Part shown: piece after piece, positions 1-7,062 of the stretch
Layout of the letters: each line of letters starts with the position of its first letter
How positions within the stretch are numbered: the stretch's first letter is position 1
DNA from: TH1177 sp042138015
GTDB lineage: Archaea > Thermoproteota > Nitrososphaeria > Nitrososphaerales > Nitrososphaeraceae
Assembly (NCBI GenBank): GCA_042138015.1
Contig: JBHIVA010000069.1
Coordinates: forward strand, 1 to 9,815
Reading direction: 5' to 3'
DNA length: 9,815 bases
The notes under the pieces: generated by a model
Databases searched by the model: none
What the model was told of the DNA's origin: nothing
The model's input: the letters and a program-made list of their open reading frames with translations, nothing else
Translations under genes and position numbers: made by a program

Positions 1-128
1 ATATTATTTGCAGTTTGTTGAGTTTCTTCCTGTGAATATGCAGTAGAAATTTGTGTTATAGCAAGAATCAATGCAACGAATAGAAAACTAAACAAAGAAT
101 TTCTGAACAATTCATAAAAATTATTCAT
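1..128 (-). CDS. Partial gene: N-terminus of an exported protein
   Basis: Reading the minus strand from the ATG at 128-126 gives 42 codons with no stop before the window edge, so only the N-terminus is present. The peptide begins MNNFYELFRNSLF and continues with a hydrophobic core (FLFVALILAI), then TAYSQEETQQTANN. This is a typical Sec signal peptide with likely cleavage after the Ala-Tyr-Ser region, followed by a polar Gln/Thr/Asn-rich mature start. A TATA-like element lies 29-36 bases upstream of the ATG and there is no Shine-Dalgarno, which fits a nearly leaderless archaeal transcript. The mature part is outside the window, so no function can be given. The signal peptide is seen directly; export is inferred. 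Confidence 0.72.
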   Translation of the reverse strand, partial: MNNFYELFRNSLFSFLFVALILAITQISTAYSQEETQQTANN

Positions 129-156
129 ATTTATTTGATAAGTAATAAAAAAATTG

Positions 157-164
157 TATATAAA
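157..164 (-). promoter_or_regulatory. TATA box for the minus-strand gene starting at 128
   Basis: The minus strand reads TTTATATA here, preceded by an A-rich stretch (cgaaaagaactagca) that could serve as BRE. Transcription about 25-26 bases downstream would begin near 134, giving a leader of about 6 bases before the ATG at 128. Confidence 0.5.
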
Positions 165-383
165 TGCTAGTTCTTTTCGATATAGATAATTACCTACTTT
201 TTTTCAATAATGCCTACTCAAAGACCCGCTCTCTCCAAAGTTCTCCCATGAGTCTATCCTATTATGATTCGTAATCAAGATTGGGTAGAAAATTCCCTCG
301 TTTTGGATAGCAACTGTATTGTAAAAACAGAGGGGGAAATCCTATAGATCCAATCTAAAAAAGCGTAATAGAAAAACATTCAG

Positions 384-476
384 TCAGATGTTTTCAATTC
401 CAGCATTATATAATGTTGCTTGTACTTTGGCTGTAAAACCAATAAGAATACAAGCCATTTTCATGTCAATAATTCT
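384..476 (-). pseudogene. Possible STAS-domain (RsbS/RsbR-like) fragment
   Basis: A 30-residue stop-to-stop reading on the minus strand includes IDMKMACILIGFTAKVQ and ATLYNAGIENI. The spacing and residue types resemble the second half of RsbR/RsbS-type STAS domains (pattern: Leu-x-Gly-x-x-x-Ile-Leu-Val-Gly-Ile-x-Pro-x-Val-x-x-Thr-Leu-x-x-x-Gly-Ile), where small domains act in phosphorylation-linked partner switching. It has no upstream start region and is far shorter than a STAS domain (about 100 residues), so if real it is a remnant. It lies about 30 bases from the broken 5' end of the Hef gene. The match is pattern recall only. Confidence 0.3.
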
Positions 477-507
477 TTACAATTATACCAGATTAATGAG
501 ATGATAG

Positions 508-2267
508 AGTATAACAATAATTTGTGATAACTTGAATATAGAAAACATTGAATACAGAAATGAAGAAGATGAAGATGTTAAGCCTTATATCAATCCTATA
601 AATATCAAATGGGAATGGCTTGATTCACCAGATGAATATATTTCTATTGCATCACTACTTAGATCTATGTTGAATGAAAAACTTCGATGGTTATCTTATC
701 GAGGTTTGCTAAAAAAGAAAAATATTGACTATGTGTTTAAAAAAGATTTGATTGAACTAGGAAATATATTAAAACAAAATTTAAAATATTCAAATCCACA
801 AAATCAAGGATCTGTATTTTACGCACTAATGACTCAATCAGCAGCATTGTCATTAATGTATTGTATAGAATTGATTGAAAGTCAAGGATCTTTTTCTTTA
901 ACCACATTTATGAAGAGAATGGAAGATAGCGAAGGTAAAACTCATTCTATGCTATTAAAAGACTCACGAATGATAGAAATTAAAAATAGATTACCAAAAA
1001 ATAATAGTATTGTTCATCCTAAAATCAAATATATTGTAGATTTACTAAAGAAATATAATGATAATAATAACTCACTTTCAAACACAAAATCAAAAGTATT
1101 AATTTTTACCCATTATAGAGATACTGCAAAATATCTTGTAGATACACTGGAAAAAAATGGAATTATCTCATTTCATTTTATAGGACAAACCAATAGGAAA
1201 GACGATATTAGAATGAAACAAGAGGAACAATCTAAAATATTGAATTCATTTAGGAAAGGAGAGTTTAATGTATTAATTGCTACATCCATAGCTGAAGAAG
1301 GATTAGATATTCCCCAAGTCGATTTAGTAATATTTTATGAACCAATTGCTAGTGAAATTAGATATATTCAACGTAAGGGCAGAACAGGAAGAAAATCTAT
1401 GGGGTCGGTAATTATTTTAGCTGCAAAAGATACTGTTGATGCTCGAATTAGATATGCTAACAAAAGAAGGATTGAAAATATGAAAAGATTATTGAATAAT
1501 ATAAAAACTAAATTAGAATCTAGAGATAGATATTTACCAAAACCTGATCCTTATACTGAAGATGAGCTAAATAATTTATATAAACTCATTGAAAAACAGA
1601 AAAAAACTGATTCTGAGACTTTTTATAACGAATTTGAAAATTTTTCATCATCAAAATATTTACAAAAATATGACAACAAAAAAAGTACAATAATTAAAAA
1701 GAAAAAAGAAATACAGTATAATAAGCTTGATGATGATTCTAAAGTTTTAAAGAAAAGGATAGATAAAATAAGTCGATTTATTTATAACGAATTATTCAAG
1801 ATATACACTTCACAATCAATACAACATAAATCATTATTATTAGATAAATCTTATTTTTATGATTATATTAATAATGCTGATCAAGATATAATTAATAAAG
1901 CCTTAACTCATCTTGAAAATCAAAGATTAATTAAGATCAATAATAATGAGGGCACAATTGATTTATATTCTAAAAATATAACAGAAATTAATTTCTCTAA
2001 TAACAAATTTAAAAATAATAATGACAATATAAATTTGCAAAGTAAAAAAAGAATATTGGTTGTTATTATATTTCTGTAGAAAAAGTTATCTCGGGTAAAG
2101 CAATAGTTTTAGTAGATGGTAAATGGCATGCTACATTGAATTATTATGATTATGACGGTCCAAGAAGTCTTTTAAAACGAGGATCTGAATTTAAAGCTAC
2201 TTCTGAACTATATCATGATACAAATGGTATATTTTGTGTCAGAATTAAAGATACGATATTGATATAA
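508..2267 (+). pseudogene. hef: Broken Hef/FANCM-type repair helicase, 5'-truncated and frameshifted
   Basis: Archaeal Hef is an SF2 helicase that remodels stalled forks and branched DNA. From the TTG at 532 the frame gives 515 residues. Residues 1-30 (NIEYRNEEDEDVKPYI) match the segment just after helicase domain 1, 30-150 the Hef/FANCM-specific helical insert, and about 185-300 helicase domain 2: motif IV KVLIFTHYRDTAK, motif V ATSIAEEGLDIPQVD and motif VI QRKGRTGR at 280-287. Homology reaches back to about 508, where in-frame TGA and TAG at 502-507 end it. Domain 1, with the Walker A and DEAH motifs, is absent, so ATPase activity is not expected. The frame stops at 2079, but frame 3 continues from 2046 to TAA at 2267 with EKVISGKAIVLVDGKW and DYDGPRSLLKRGSEFKA, which I recall as the C-terminal domain of thaumarchaeal Hef. 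One extra A in the A7 run at 2044-2050 would join the frames. No ERCC4 nuclease is seen. Confidence 0.85.
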
Positions 2268-2277
2268 AATTCCATCT

Positions 2278-2294
2278 AGTTATATTTTTATTTC
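2278..2294 (+). terminator. T-rich terminator-like tract after the Hef remnant
   Basis: About 10 bases after the TAA at 2267 the plus strand reads agttatatttttatttc. Archaeal transcription often ends at such T-rich tracts without a hairpin. In DNA this A+T-rich the signal is weak. Confidence 0.3.
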
Positions 2295-2477
2295 TAATAA
2301 ACTAAATTGTTTAAAATCATACAGAATTAAATTAGAATTCTTGTTTGATTGTTAACGATAACATGGTCATTTAGAAAACAAAAACCTTCCCAATTTGAAA
2401 CATCATTCTCCGCAGATAAAGGTAAAAAATTACATTATGGAATACATCTGCTAATCTGATATTACAAATAATAATAA

Positions 2478-2485
2478 TTATAAAA
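2478..2485 (+). promoter_or_regulatory. TATA box for the small ORF at 2507
   Basis: The sequence ttataaaa is centred about 25-26 bases upstream of the ATG at 2507, the spacing expected for a leaderless archaeal transcript that begins at the A of the start codon. No ribosome binding site is present. Confidence 0.45.
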
Positions 2486-2506
2486 CTTGAATATTATCAT
2501 TTATTC

Positions 2507-2713
2507 ATGCGACATTTACATATGTACGCAAGTAAAAAAGATTGTACTATCAGCACAAATAAGATGGATGATAAATATTCCTTTCTTGATGTAATTTACA
2601 GAAAAAAAAGTATTGTTCTCTCTCTGGCTGAAATATTTTTATCGTTGGATGCTGATTGTCATACTAAAATGTTACATGATGAAAGTAAATTTACCCTAGA
2701 AGGAGCGACATAA
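2507..2713 (+). CDS. Small hypothetical protein (68 aa), leaderless
   Basis: An ATG-to-TAA frame encodes 68 residues that I do not recognise. The N-terminal third is polar and basic (ASKKDCTISTNKMDDKYSF). A hydrophobic, probably helical segment follows (IVLSLAEIFLSLDADC, about residues 36-51), then an acidic and polar end. It has two Cys (residues 13 and 51) and a His-rich start (MRHLHMY), with no clear metal-binding arrangement. The main support is the TATA box at 2478-2485, spaced for a transcript starting at this ATG. ATG at 2522 is an alternative start. The flanks on both sides are non-coding. It could be a genuine small protein, a remnant, or a chance ORF. Confidence 0.35.
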   Translation: MRHLHMYASKKDCTISTNKMDDKYSFLDVIYRKKSIVLSLAEIFLSLDADCHTKMLHDESKFTLEGAT

Positions 2714-2925
2714 ACTAATTTTCATCAGGGATTAGATTGAAAAAAAAGATTTCTTCCCACATATAAAATAGTTCTTACATATGACATTGTCACTTCAAAA
2801 TATAAAATCTTAGTTTAAAGATTTTCGTTATCGGTTTCAGATATTTCATGATTTCGTTGGTTAGACTTTCTTCTGTTAATATTAGTATGGTTATTTAACT
2901 GGTGAAAATAAAATCCTAGCAATAT

Positions 2926-3308
2926 CTACGTATAGACTTCACTATTATTAGGATCTAATTCAGATTTATATATAGACATTAATTTCTCATAAATTAGTTC
3001 ATTTTTAGAGATCTGTAGACATATACATATTTCCCAATATTTAATACTAATAAGAAGGAAGCTGTTGTAAAAAATCTTATTTCTCTTATCTGAGTATAAT
3101 TTAGAATGATCGGTTCACCTATTTTATCAAATCTTATATTTTCTTTTGTACGAATTAGTTTCGGATCGTCAGGAAGCCATGTTATATTACCAATAGTTTT
3201 CATGAAAATATAATACGGTCTATGAAGTATTTGATGTCGGTATTCTATTAGTGTATCGTACCAATTTTCGGAAGGTGTTTTTTTCGAATTAAAATGCCTT
3301 CTAATTTC
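2926..3308 (-). pseudogene. Possible decayed minus-strand gene in two overlapping frames
   Basis: One frame is open from 3308 down to a stop at 2994 (104 residues). It contains NWYDTLIEYRHQILHRPYY and NITWLPDDPKLIRTKENIR. The first ATG in it is at 3203, but protein-like sequence extends well upstream of that codon with no earlier start. A second minus frame is open from 3114 to a stop at 2926 (62 residues), with HSKLYSDKRNKIFYNSF and ISKNELIYEKLMSIYKSELD, and reads as a plausible helical C-terminus. The two overlap at 2994-3114, so one frameshift there would give a single protein of about 120 residues or more. I do not recognise the family. A stand-alone 69-residue protein from 3203 is the alternative. 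The only TATA-like sequence near 3203 is much too close to the ATG for a promoter. Confidence 0.3.
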
Positions 3309-3631
3309 TTATATCTCCGAAAGATTATTATCCACGTCTTGTCAAGAATTTAAGTCAAATTGGAATAATAAAAGTTATTCTCTTGTTAGGTAGGACGCAT
3401 GATGGTAACATTACGAATTCATCCAAATATCTCTGCAATATTTCAGATATTAGTACAGATAATTACAACAAGTATAAAAAGATGAATTTTAGTTGCTGTT
3501 ATGGTTGTAACATCTCCATATTTTGGAATCCTTTAAAAGGTGAGTACTGAAAGTTAAATATGAAGAAGAAGTATAAATGTCAATATATGGAAAAGAAACA
3601 ACTAAACAGTTAATCAGAACTAGAATATACT
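3309..3631. other. Intergenic stretch, no supported gene
   Basis: This region holds only very short frames. One of 28 codons starts at ATG 3399, with an A+T-rich TATA-like element (aataataaaa) at about 3364-3373. One of 22 codons starts at 3482 and contains Cys-Cys-Tyr-Gly-Cys. They overlap and resemble no family I know, so I do not call either. The right end is the 3' flank of the minus-strand dehydrogenase, where the minus strand has weak pyrimidine runs but no clear terminator. Confidence 0.45.
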
Positions 3632-4567
3632 TTACCTCAACAGCCTGTATGAGATAAACTCATGCAATTGTGAATCAGACATATTCTTTTTGGCATGTGC
3701 AAAAGTTTTTGAATCTGCTCCTATAGTGTATCTGAACAATGAATCTGATGAATCTAAAGCATTATTAATTGCTTCAAGTATCACATCAGCAACTTCTCTA
3801 GGTAGAGGAGCATTCTTCATGGCAGGATAATAATGAGATAAAAATGTATCTATAGTATTGGAATAATATGAAGAATGATTTTTCTTGATATCATTGCCAT
3901 TGTCAGAAAAATTAATTAATGATTCTTCTTCTTTTGTTAAATTTTGATATAATTTGTTATAATGAATTTTATTTGGAAATTTAATATTTAATACGAAATT
4001 AGTATTGATGACTCCTGGTTCGATTAGTATTACTTTAATGCCATAGGGTTTAAGTTCATAAGATATAGATTCACTTAATCCCTCTAATGCAAATTTCGAG
4101 GCTACATATAAACTAGTTGCAGGAATACCAATGAAACCAGACATTGAACTAATATTTATTATTATTCCATTCTTTTGCTCTCTCATATATGGTAGAACTT
4201 GTTTAATTGTTCTTACTATACCAAAGAAATTTGTCTCAAATTGTTTCTGTGCTTCTCCCATTGATATATCTTCTAATGCACCAAACAATCCATATCCGGC
4301 ATTATTTACCAAAATATCGATTCTTTTCTTTTCATTAATTATTTTAGCAATTGTATTTTTTACTGAATCATCATTATCTACATCCAAAAATAAAACTTCT
4401 AAAGGAAGATTCTCTTTGTTTGCAATATCTTCAATTAGGTCGCTATTATTCATATTACGCATTGTAGCATACGTATAAAACCCATTTCTTGCTAGTAATA
4501 TTGAAGTTTCATATCCTATACCTGTTGAACTACCTGTCACTACCGCAATATTTTGTTCTTTTTCCAT
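3632..4567 (-). CDS. Classical short-chain dehydrogenase/reductase (SDR)
   Basis: An intact 311-residue protein with a Rossmann fold and all classical SDR landmarks. They are the cofactor loop TGSSTGIG (11-18), Arg37 after beta-2 (favouring NADP(H)), the adenine-site Asp in FLDVD (about 62), NNAG (88-91), the structural Asn113, catalytic Ser141 (ISSMSG), Tyr154 and Lys158 (YVASK), and the PG turn at 184-185. The overall pattern, with NNAGYGLFGALED and a longer substrate-binding tail (about 190-311), resembles the 17-beta-hydroxysteroid dehydrogenase-like SDR subgroup. It is cytosolic and reduces or oxidises a carbonyl/alcohol pair; the substrate cannot be told from sequence. The 190-311 region, with a Lys/Asn/Ser-rich insertion around 200-240, makes it longer than the usual 250 residues. 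It stands alone, divergent from the Cache-sensor gene across 100 bases. The start is the first ATG, MEKEQNIAVVTG, at the usual distance from the cofactor loop. Confidence 0.93.
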   Translation of the reverse strand: MEKEQNIAVVTGSSTGIGYETSILLARNGFYTYATMRNMNNSDLIEDIANKENLPLEVLFLDVDNDDSVKNTIAKIINEKKRIDILVNNAGYGLFGALEDISMGEAQKQFETNFFGIVRTIKQVLPYMREQKNGIIINISSMSGFIGIPATSLYVASKFALEGLSESISYELKPYGIKVILIEPGVINTNFVLNIKFPNKIHYNKLYQNLTKEEESLINFSDNGNDIKKNHSSYYSNTIDTFLSHYYPAMKNAPLPREVADVILEAINNALDSSDSLFRYTIGADSKTFAHAKKNMSDSQLHEFISYRLLR

Positions 4568-4598
4568 TATAGTATATTAGGCAATTAAAAAAATAGAA

Positions 4599-4606
4599 AA
4601 TATATT
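4599..4606 (-). promoter_or_regulatory. TATA-like element for the SDR gene
   Basis: The minus strand reads AATATATT here, about 36 bases before the ATG at 4567, which would put transcription start near 4577 with a leader of about 10 bases. The 100-base gap also serves the divergent Cache gene. For that gene the best plus-strand candidate is taaatta at 4631-4637, which is less convincing. Confidence 0.3.
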
Positions 4607-4667
4607 TCTATAGTTGAATAGGGAAAATCATAAATTATCGAATTGATTACAATTAACAAAATATAAT

Positions 4668-5663
4668 ATGAATAGAATAATTTTTTCTACTATCTCTTTT
4701 GTTTTACCAATAACAGTCATCTTTTTAGTATTATCATTCTCGTTCATTTTCAATAGCTATAGTATTGTAAAAAATAATTTAGAAGAGAAATTTAATAATA
4801 AATCCTCCTTCTTTTCTTCATCTCTTCAGTATTCTCTTCCTTATAATTTTAGTAAGAATACAATTCAAGATAAAGTAAATATTGTCCAATTATTATCTGA
4901 TTATGTAGAAAGTAAAATTCAAAGTGCACAAACAATTCTACTAATTAGTAGTCAAGAGGAATCAGTCAGAAATAATTCATCAGCTAATCTAATAAGCGAA
5001 GAATTCATGGGAATACCCGAAAATGCAGATATTCCAAAAAGAGAAATAGCAAAAAGAATTTTAGAACTAGACGAAGATTTTGGTAGTATTTATTTTACTA
5101 CTCCAAAAGGAAATATTTATCTTGGAGAACCATTTATTCAACAAAGGCAATTAGAACGATTAAATTATGCAGATAGAGAATGGTATAAAGGGATAAATGA
5201 CATTATTAACAATAATACAGAACATAATTTAACAACAATACTAACAAATATCTATACGAGTGGGATTTTTATTTCTGCATCAATTCATACTCCAGCTATA
5301 TCAATAGTAACTCCTGTATATAAAAAATATGATACTAATAATAAAGAATTGTTGGGTTATTGGGTAGCAATACTAAATCTTCATGATATAACAAAAAGAG
5401 TAAAAAGTCTTAATCTTACAGATAATGAGCGTCTTGTAATTTTTGATCAAAACGGGACAATAGTAACAGATTCCGAAACTCCCTATGAAAATAGTACTAA
5501 AATAGAAAATTTTGAATATGTGAGTAAAGTAAGTAATGTATTGGAGGGAGAAGTAGGTATAAAGGTTGAAAATAATGATACCGATTTACCTACATTATTT
5601 ATATATTATCCTATAAATATTGGTTCACATTATTGGGGAATTGTTTATATGATAAATTATTAG
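4668..5663 (+). CDS. Membrane-anchored dCache sensor protein without output domain
   Basis: A 331-residue protein with one strong N-terminal membrane helix (about 5-30, FVLPITVIFLVLSFSFIF). A long helix follows (about 65-95, VNIVQLLSDYVESKIQSAQ) and then a two-lobed Cache region (about 95-331). The membrane-distal lobe has FGSIYFTTPKGNIYLGEPF (about 138-156), NYADREWYKG (166-175), and SIVTPVYKKYD, LLGYWVAILNL. The second lobe has RLVIFDQNGTIVTDSE (255-270) and YYPINIGSHYWGIVY. Cache domains bind small extracellular ligands for kinases and chemoreceptors. Here the protein stops at the end of the second lobe, with no second membrane helix and no HAMP, kinase or receptor signalling domain. No continuation was found in the other frames downstream. 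R170-x-W172-Y173 resembles the amino-acid-binding dCache motif, but the acidic residue usually found in the GxxGxD strand appears replaced (YWVAILNL). The ligand is therefore unknown. The start is the first ATG, directly before the hydrophobic helix. Confidence 0.85.
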   Translation: MNRIIFSTISFVLPITVIFLVLSFSFIFNSYSIVKNNLEEKFNNKSSFFSSSLQYSLPYNFSKNTIQDKVNIVQLLSDYVESKIQSAQTILLISSQEESVRNNSSANLISEEFMGIPENADIPKREIAKRILELDEDFGSIYFTTPKGNIYLGEPFIQQRQLERLNYADREWYKGINDIINNNTEHNLTTILTNIYTSGIFISASIHTPAISIVTPVYKKYDTNNKELLGYWVAILNLHDITKRVKSLNLTDNERLVIFDQNGTIVTDSETPYENSTKIENFEYVSKVSNVLEGEVGIKVENNDTDLPTLFIYYPINIGSHYWGIVYMINY

Positions 5664-5805
5664 ATCTTATTTTAACTTTTTAATAAATTTAATTATATAT
5701 CTTAATCAATCACTCCATCAATAAATTAACCATTACCATTTTTATTAATATATTATTTCTTTAAAAAGATCATATCACCATTACTTTTTAAAGAGAAAAT
5801 ATATT
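5664..5805. terminator. Convergent 3' region with T- and A-rich termination tracts
   Basis: The Cache gene (plus) and the Kelch remnant (minus) converge here. On the plus strand, gatcttattttaactttttaat follows the TAG at 5661-5663. On the minus strand, the run complementary to ttactttttaaagag and aaaatatatttt lies beyond the Kelch stop. Both fit U-tract-type archaeal termination, but the whole stretch is so A+T-rich that exact sites cannot be fixed. Confidence 0.35.
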
Positions 5806-6177
5806 TTATCTAATAGTAAAAATTTGATTTACATTTGTCGCGCTCAATCCTGAATCTGGTCCTCCTCCTATCACATGTATTTTACCATCAAACGATGAAA
5901 CTCCAAGTCCATGTCTAGCTGTGGGCATAGGTTTTTCTATATTCCAAGTGTTATTTTTCACATTGAAGCCTTCGTTATTGTTAAAAGTGCTGGTAAGATT
6001 TTTTCCTCCAAAAACATAAATAGTATCATTTACGGATACTGCACCAATTCCACTTCTTTTTGAAGGCATCGATTCAAGTGTTATCCATTGATTTTGTTGT
6101 GGATCAAATCTTTCAGTAATATTTGTATTGACAATAGGATACAGACCAACTCTTCTTTCACCTATTACGTAACGATA
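5806..6177 (-). pseudogene. C-terminal stub of a Kelch-repeat protein
   Basis: Kelch repeats fold as blades of a beta-propeller, typically in extracellular or protein-binding proteins. The open minus frame runs from 6177 (an in-frame stop lies at 6178-6180) to the TAA at 5806, 123 codons. It holds the end of one blade (RYVIGERRVGLYP ... ERFDPQQNQW), a full blade (MPSKRSGIGAVSVNDTIYVF, GGK) and another (MPTARHGLGVSSFDGKIHVI, GGG). It ends GLSATNVNQIFTIR, as I recall for C-termini of thaumarchaeal Kelch proteins. Typical members have about six blades and a signal peptide. Here the first half or more is absent, and blade sequence is legible upstream of the only ATG (6069), where no ATG, GTG or TTG precedes it in frame. 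The next gene upstream, ending at 6232, is unrelated. An 87-residue protein from ATG 6069 is formally possible, but it would begin in mid-propeller. Confidence 0.78.
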
Positions 6178-6231
6178 TTAAAACAGAGAGTTAACTTACT
6201 AGTTATTAATGCAAATCAATACACAGAAAAA

Positions 6232-6933
6232 TTATTGGACTGTCCATTGCCATATGTTGCGTTGAGATGCCTCTCCTCCTACTATACTTATATAGAGACC
6301 CACTGAATCTTTCAAGAAACTAAGAGAACCTTTGGAATTTGTATCAAAATAGATAAAACCTTGATAAATTATACTTCCATTTCTAGTTACCTTACCAATA
6401 TCTACTGCATTCCATGTCACGATCTGACGATCGGATGATGTTATTATACCTTTACCTTTTCCAATGATTTTATTTGGATGAAGAGATTCAAGAAAAGTTC
6501 CTTGATTTAATATCGTAATATTTCCATTTATCAAAGCATTTTCAAAAAATGATACTTCACTCTGTGATATTCCTTCTACATTCAAAATTCTTGTTGAAGT
6601 AACAGTCCCATTTATTGATTGGTAAAATGGATCTCCTGTGAAAATGACCATACCATTCTCAAATTTCGCGTTTTCTGTATCAATGAGATTCTTTGGAGCT
6701 TCTTTTATTTCGTTTGGAGTACTGAAGGTTAAATATTTTTGTAAAAATACTTTTTTTTCTTCTGGGGAAGAAAAATTTAATGATAATGCATATTTACTAC
6801 TATTTTTTATACTCTGTTCCTCTGCTAATAAAGAATGAATATCTAAAAAATTAAAAATTACTAAAATAATTAATAACAAGCTAAGAGAGTACAAATTTGT
6901 CCTTATGGCACCACTAAAGGTACATAAATTCAT
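6232..6933 (-). CDS. Exported hypothetical protein, beta-rich
   Basis: Two in-frame ATGs exist, at 6948 and 6933. I choose 6933 because a TATA box at 6955-6962 lies about 26 bases upstream of it, so the leaderless transcript would begin at that codon and exclude the first. The 233-residue product starts MNLCTFSGAIRTNLYS, then has a hydrophobic core SLLLIILVIFNFL and a likely cleavage near HSLLA-EEQ, so it is exported or lipid-proximal. The mature part is beta-rich: KFENGMVIFTGDPFYQSING, NGNITILNQGTF, KGKGIITSSDRQIVTWNAVD, GKVTRNGSIIYQGFIYFDTN, LSFLKDSVGLYISIV and a final IWQWTVQ. I recall similar exported proteins with a GSxxYQGxxxFDTN and IWQW ending in Nitrososphaeraceae, with no known function. 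I see no catalytic motif. The mature part is nearly Cys-free. It is divergent from the rhodanese pseudogene across 129 bases, and the Kelch stub lies directly downstream. Confidence 0.75.
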   Translation of the reverse strand: MNLCTFSGAIRTNLYSLSLLLIILVIFNFLDIHSLLAEEQSIKNSSKYALSLNFSSPEEKKVFLQKYLTFSTPNEIKEAPKNLIDTENAKFENGMVIFTGDPFYQSINGTVTSTRILNVEGISQSEVSFFENALINGNITILNQGTFLESLHPNKIIGKGKGIITSSDRQIVTWNAVDIGKVTRNGSIIYQGFIYFDTNSKGSLSFLKDSVGLYISIVGGEASQRNIWQWTVQ

Positions 6934-6954
6934 TGTAATATCAAACATGTGTTG

Positions 6955-6962
6955 ATATATAA
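6955..6962 (-). promoter_or_regulatory. TATA box deciding the start at 6933
   Basis: The minus strand reads TTATATAT (inside ctacggttatatatcaac). It is centred about 25-26 bases from the ATG at 6933 but only about 10 from the ATG at 6948, so the downstream ATG is favoured as the leaderless start. Confidence 0.55.
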
Positions 6963-7033
6963 CCGTAGAGGTTATTATTTGATATAAACCGAAAAATTTA
7001 AAATTTAAACATTTGGTAAACTTTCTCTACAAA

Positions 7034-7041
7034 CTTATAAT
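7034..7041 (+). promoter_or_regulatory. TATA box of the rhodanese pseudogene
   Basis: The sequence cttataat is centred 25 bases before the ATG at 7063 and there is no Shine-Dalgarno, as expected for a leaderless transcript. The promoter therefore still looks intact although the coding region is broken. Confidence 0.5.
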
Positions 7042-7062
7042 AATGTATTTTATTTTAAAGTC

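Larger units (their letters stand above)
129..507. other. Non-coding stretch with gene remnants
   Basis: No ORF of useful length occurs on either strand. Apart from the TATA box at 157-164 and the STAS-like fragment at 384-476, the sequence is interrupted by stops in all frames. Bases 200-345 are less A+T-rich than the rest of the intergenic DNA (for example aaagacccgctctctcc), which may mean former coding sequence, but I could not match it to a family. The right border is the point where recognisable Hef sequence begins. Confidence 0.5.

Noticed and set aside
532..2079. Hef fragment as a normal complete helicase gene starting at TTG 532
   Set aside because: The homology extends upstream of the TTG to about 508 and starts in mid-protein. 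Domain 1 is missing, so this is a truncation rather than a complete gene.
3399..3550. Two tiny plus frames (28 and 22 codons), one with Cys-Cys-Tyr-Gly-Cys
   Set aside because: They are too short and overlap each other, and the TATA box next to the second is too close to its ATG.
4131..4478. 115-codon plus-strand frame
   Set aside because: It lies antisense inside the well-supported SDR gene, and its hydrophobic composition is that of a shadow frame.
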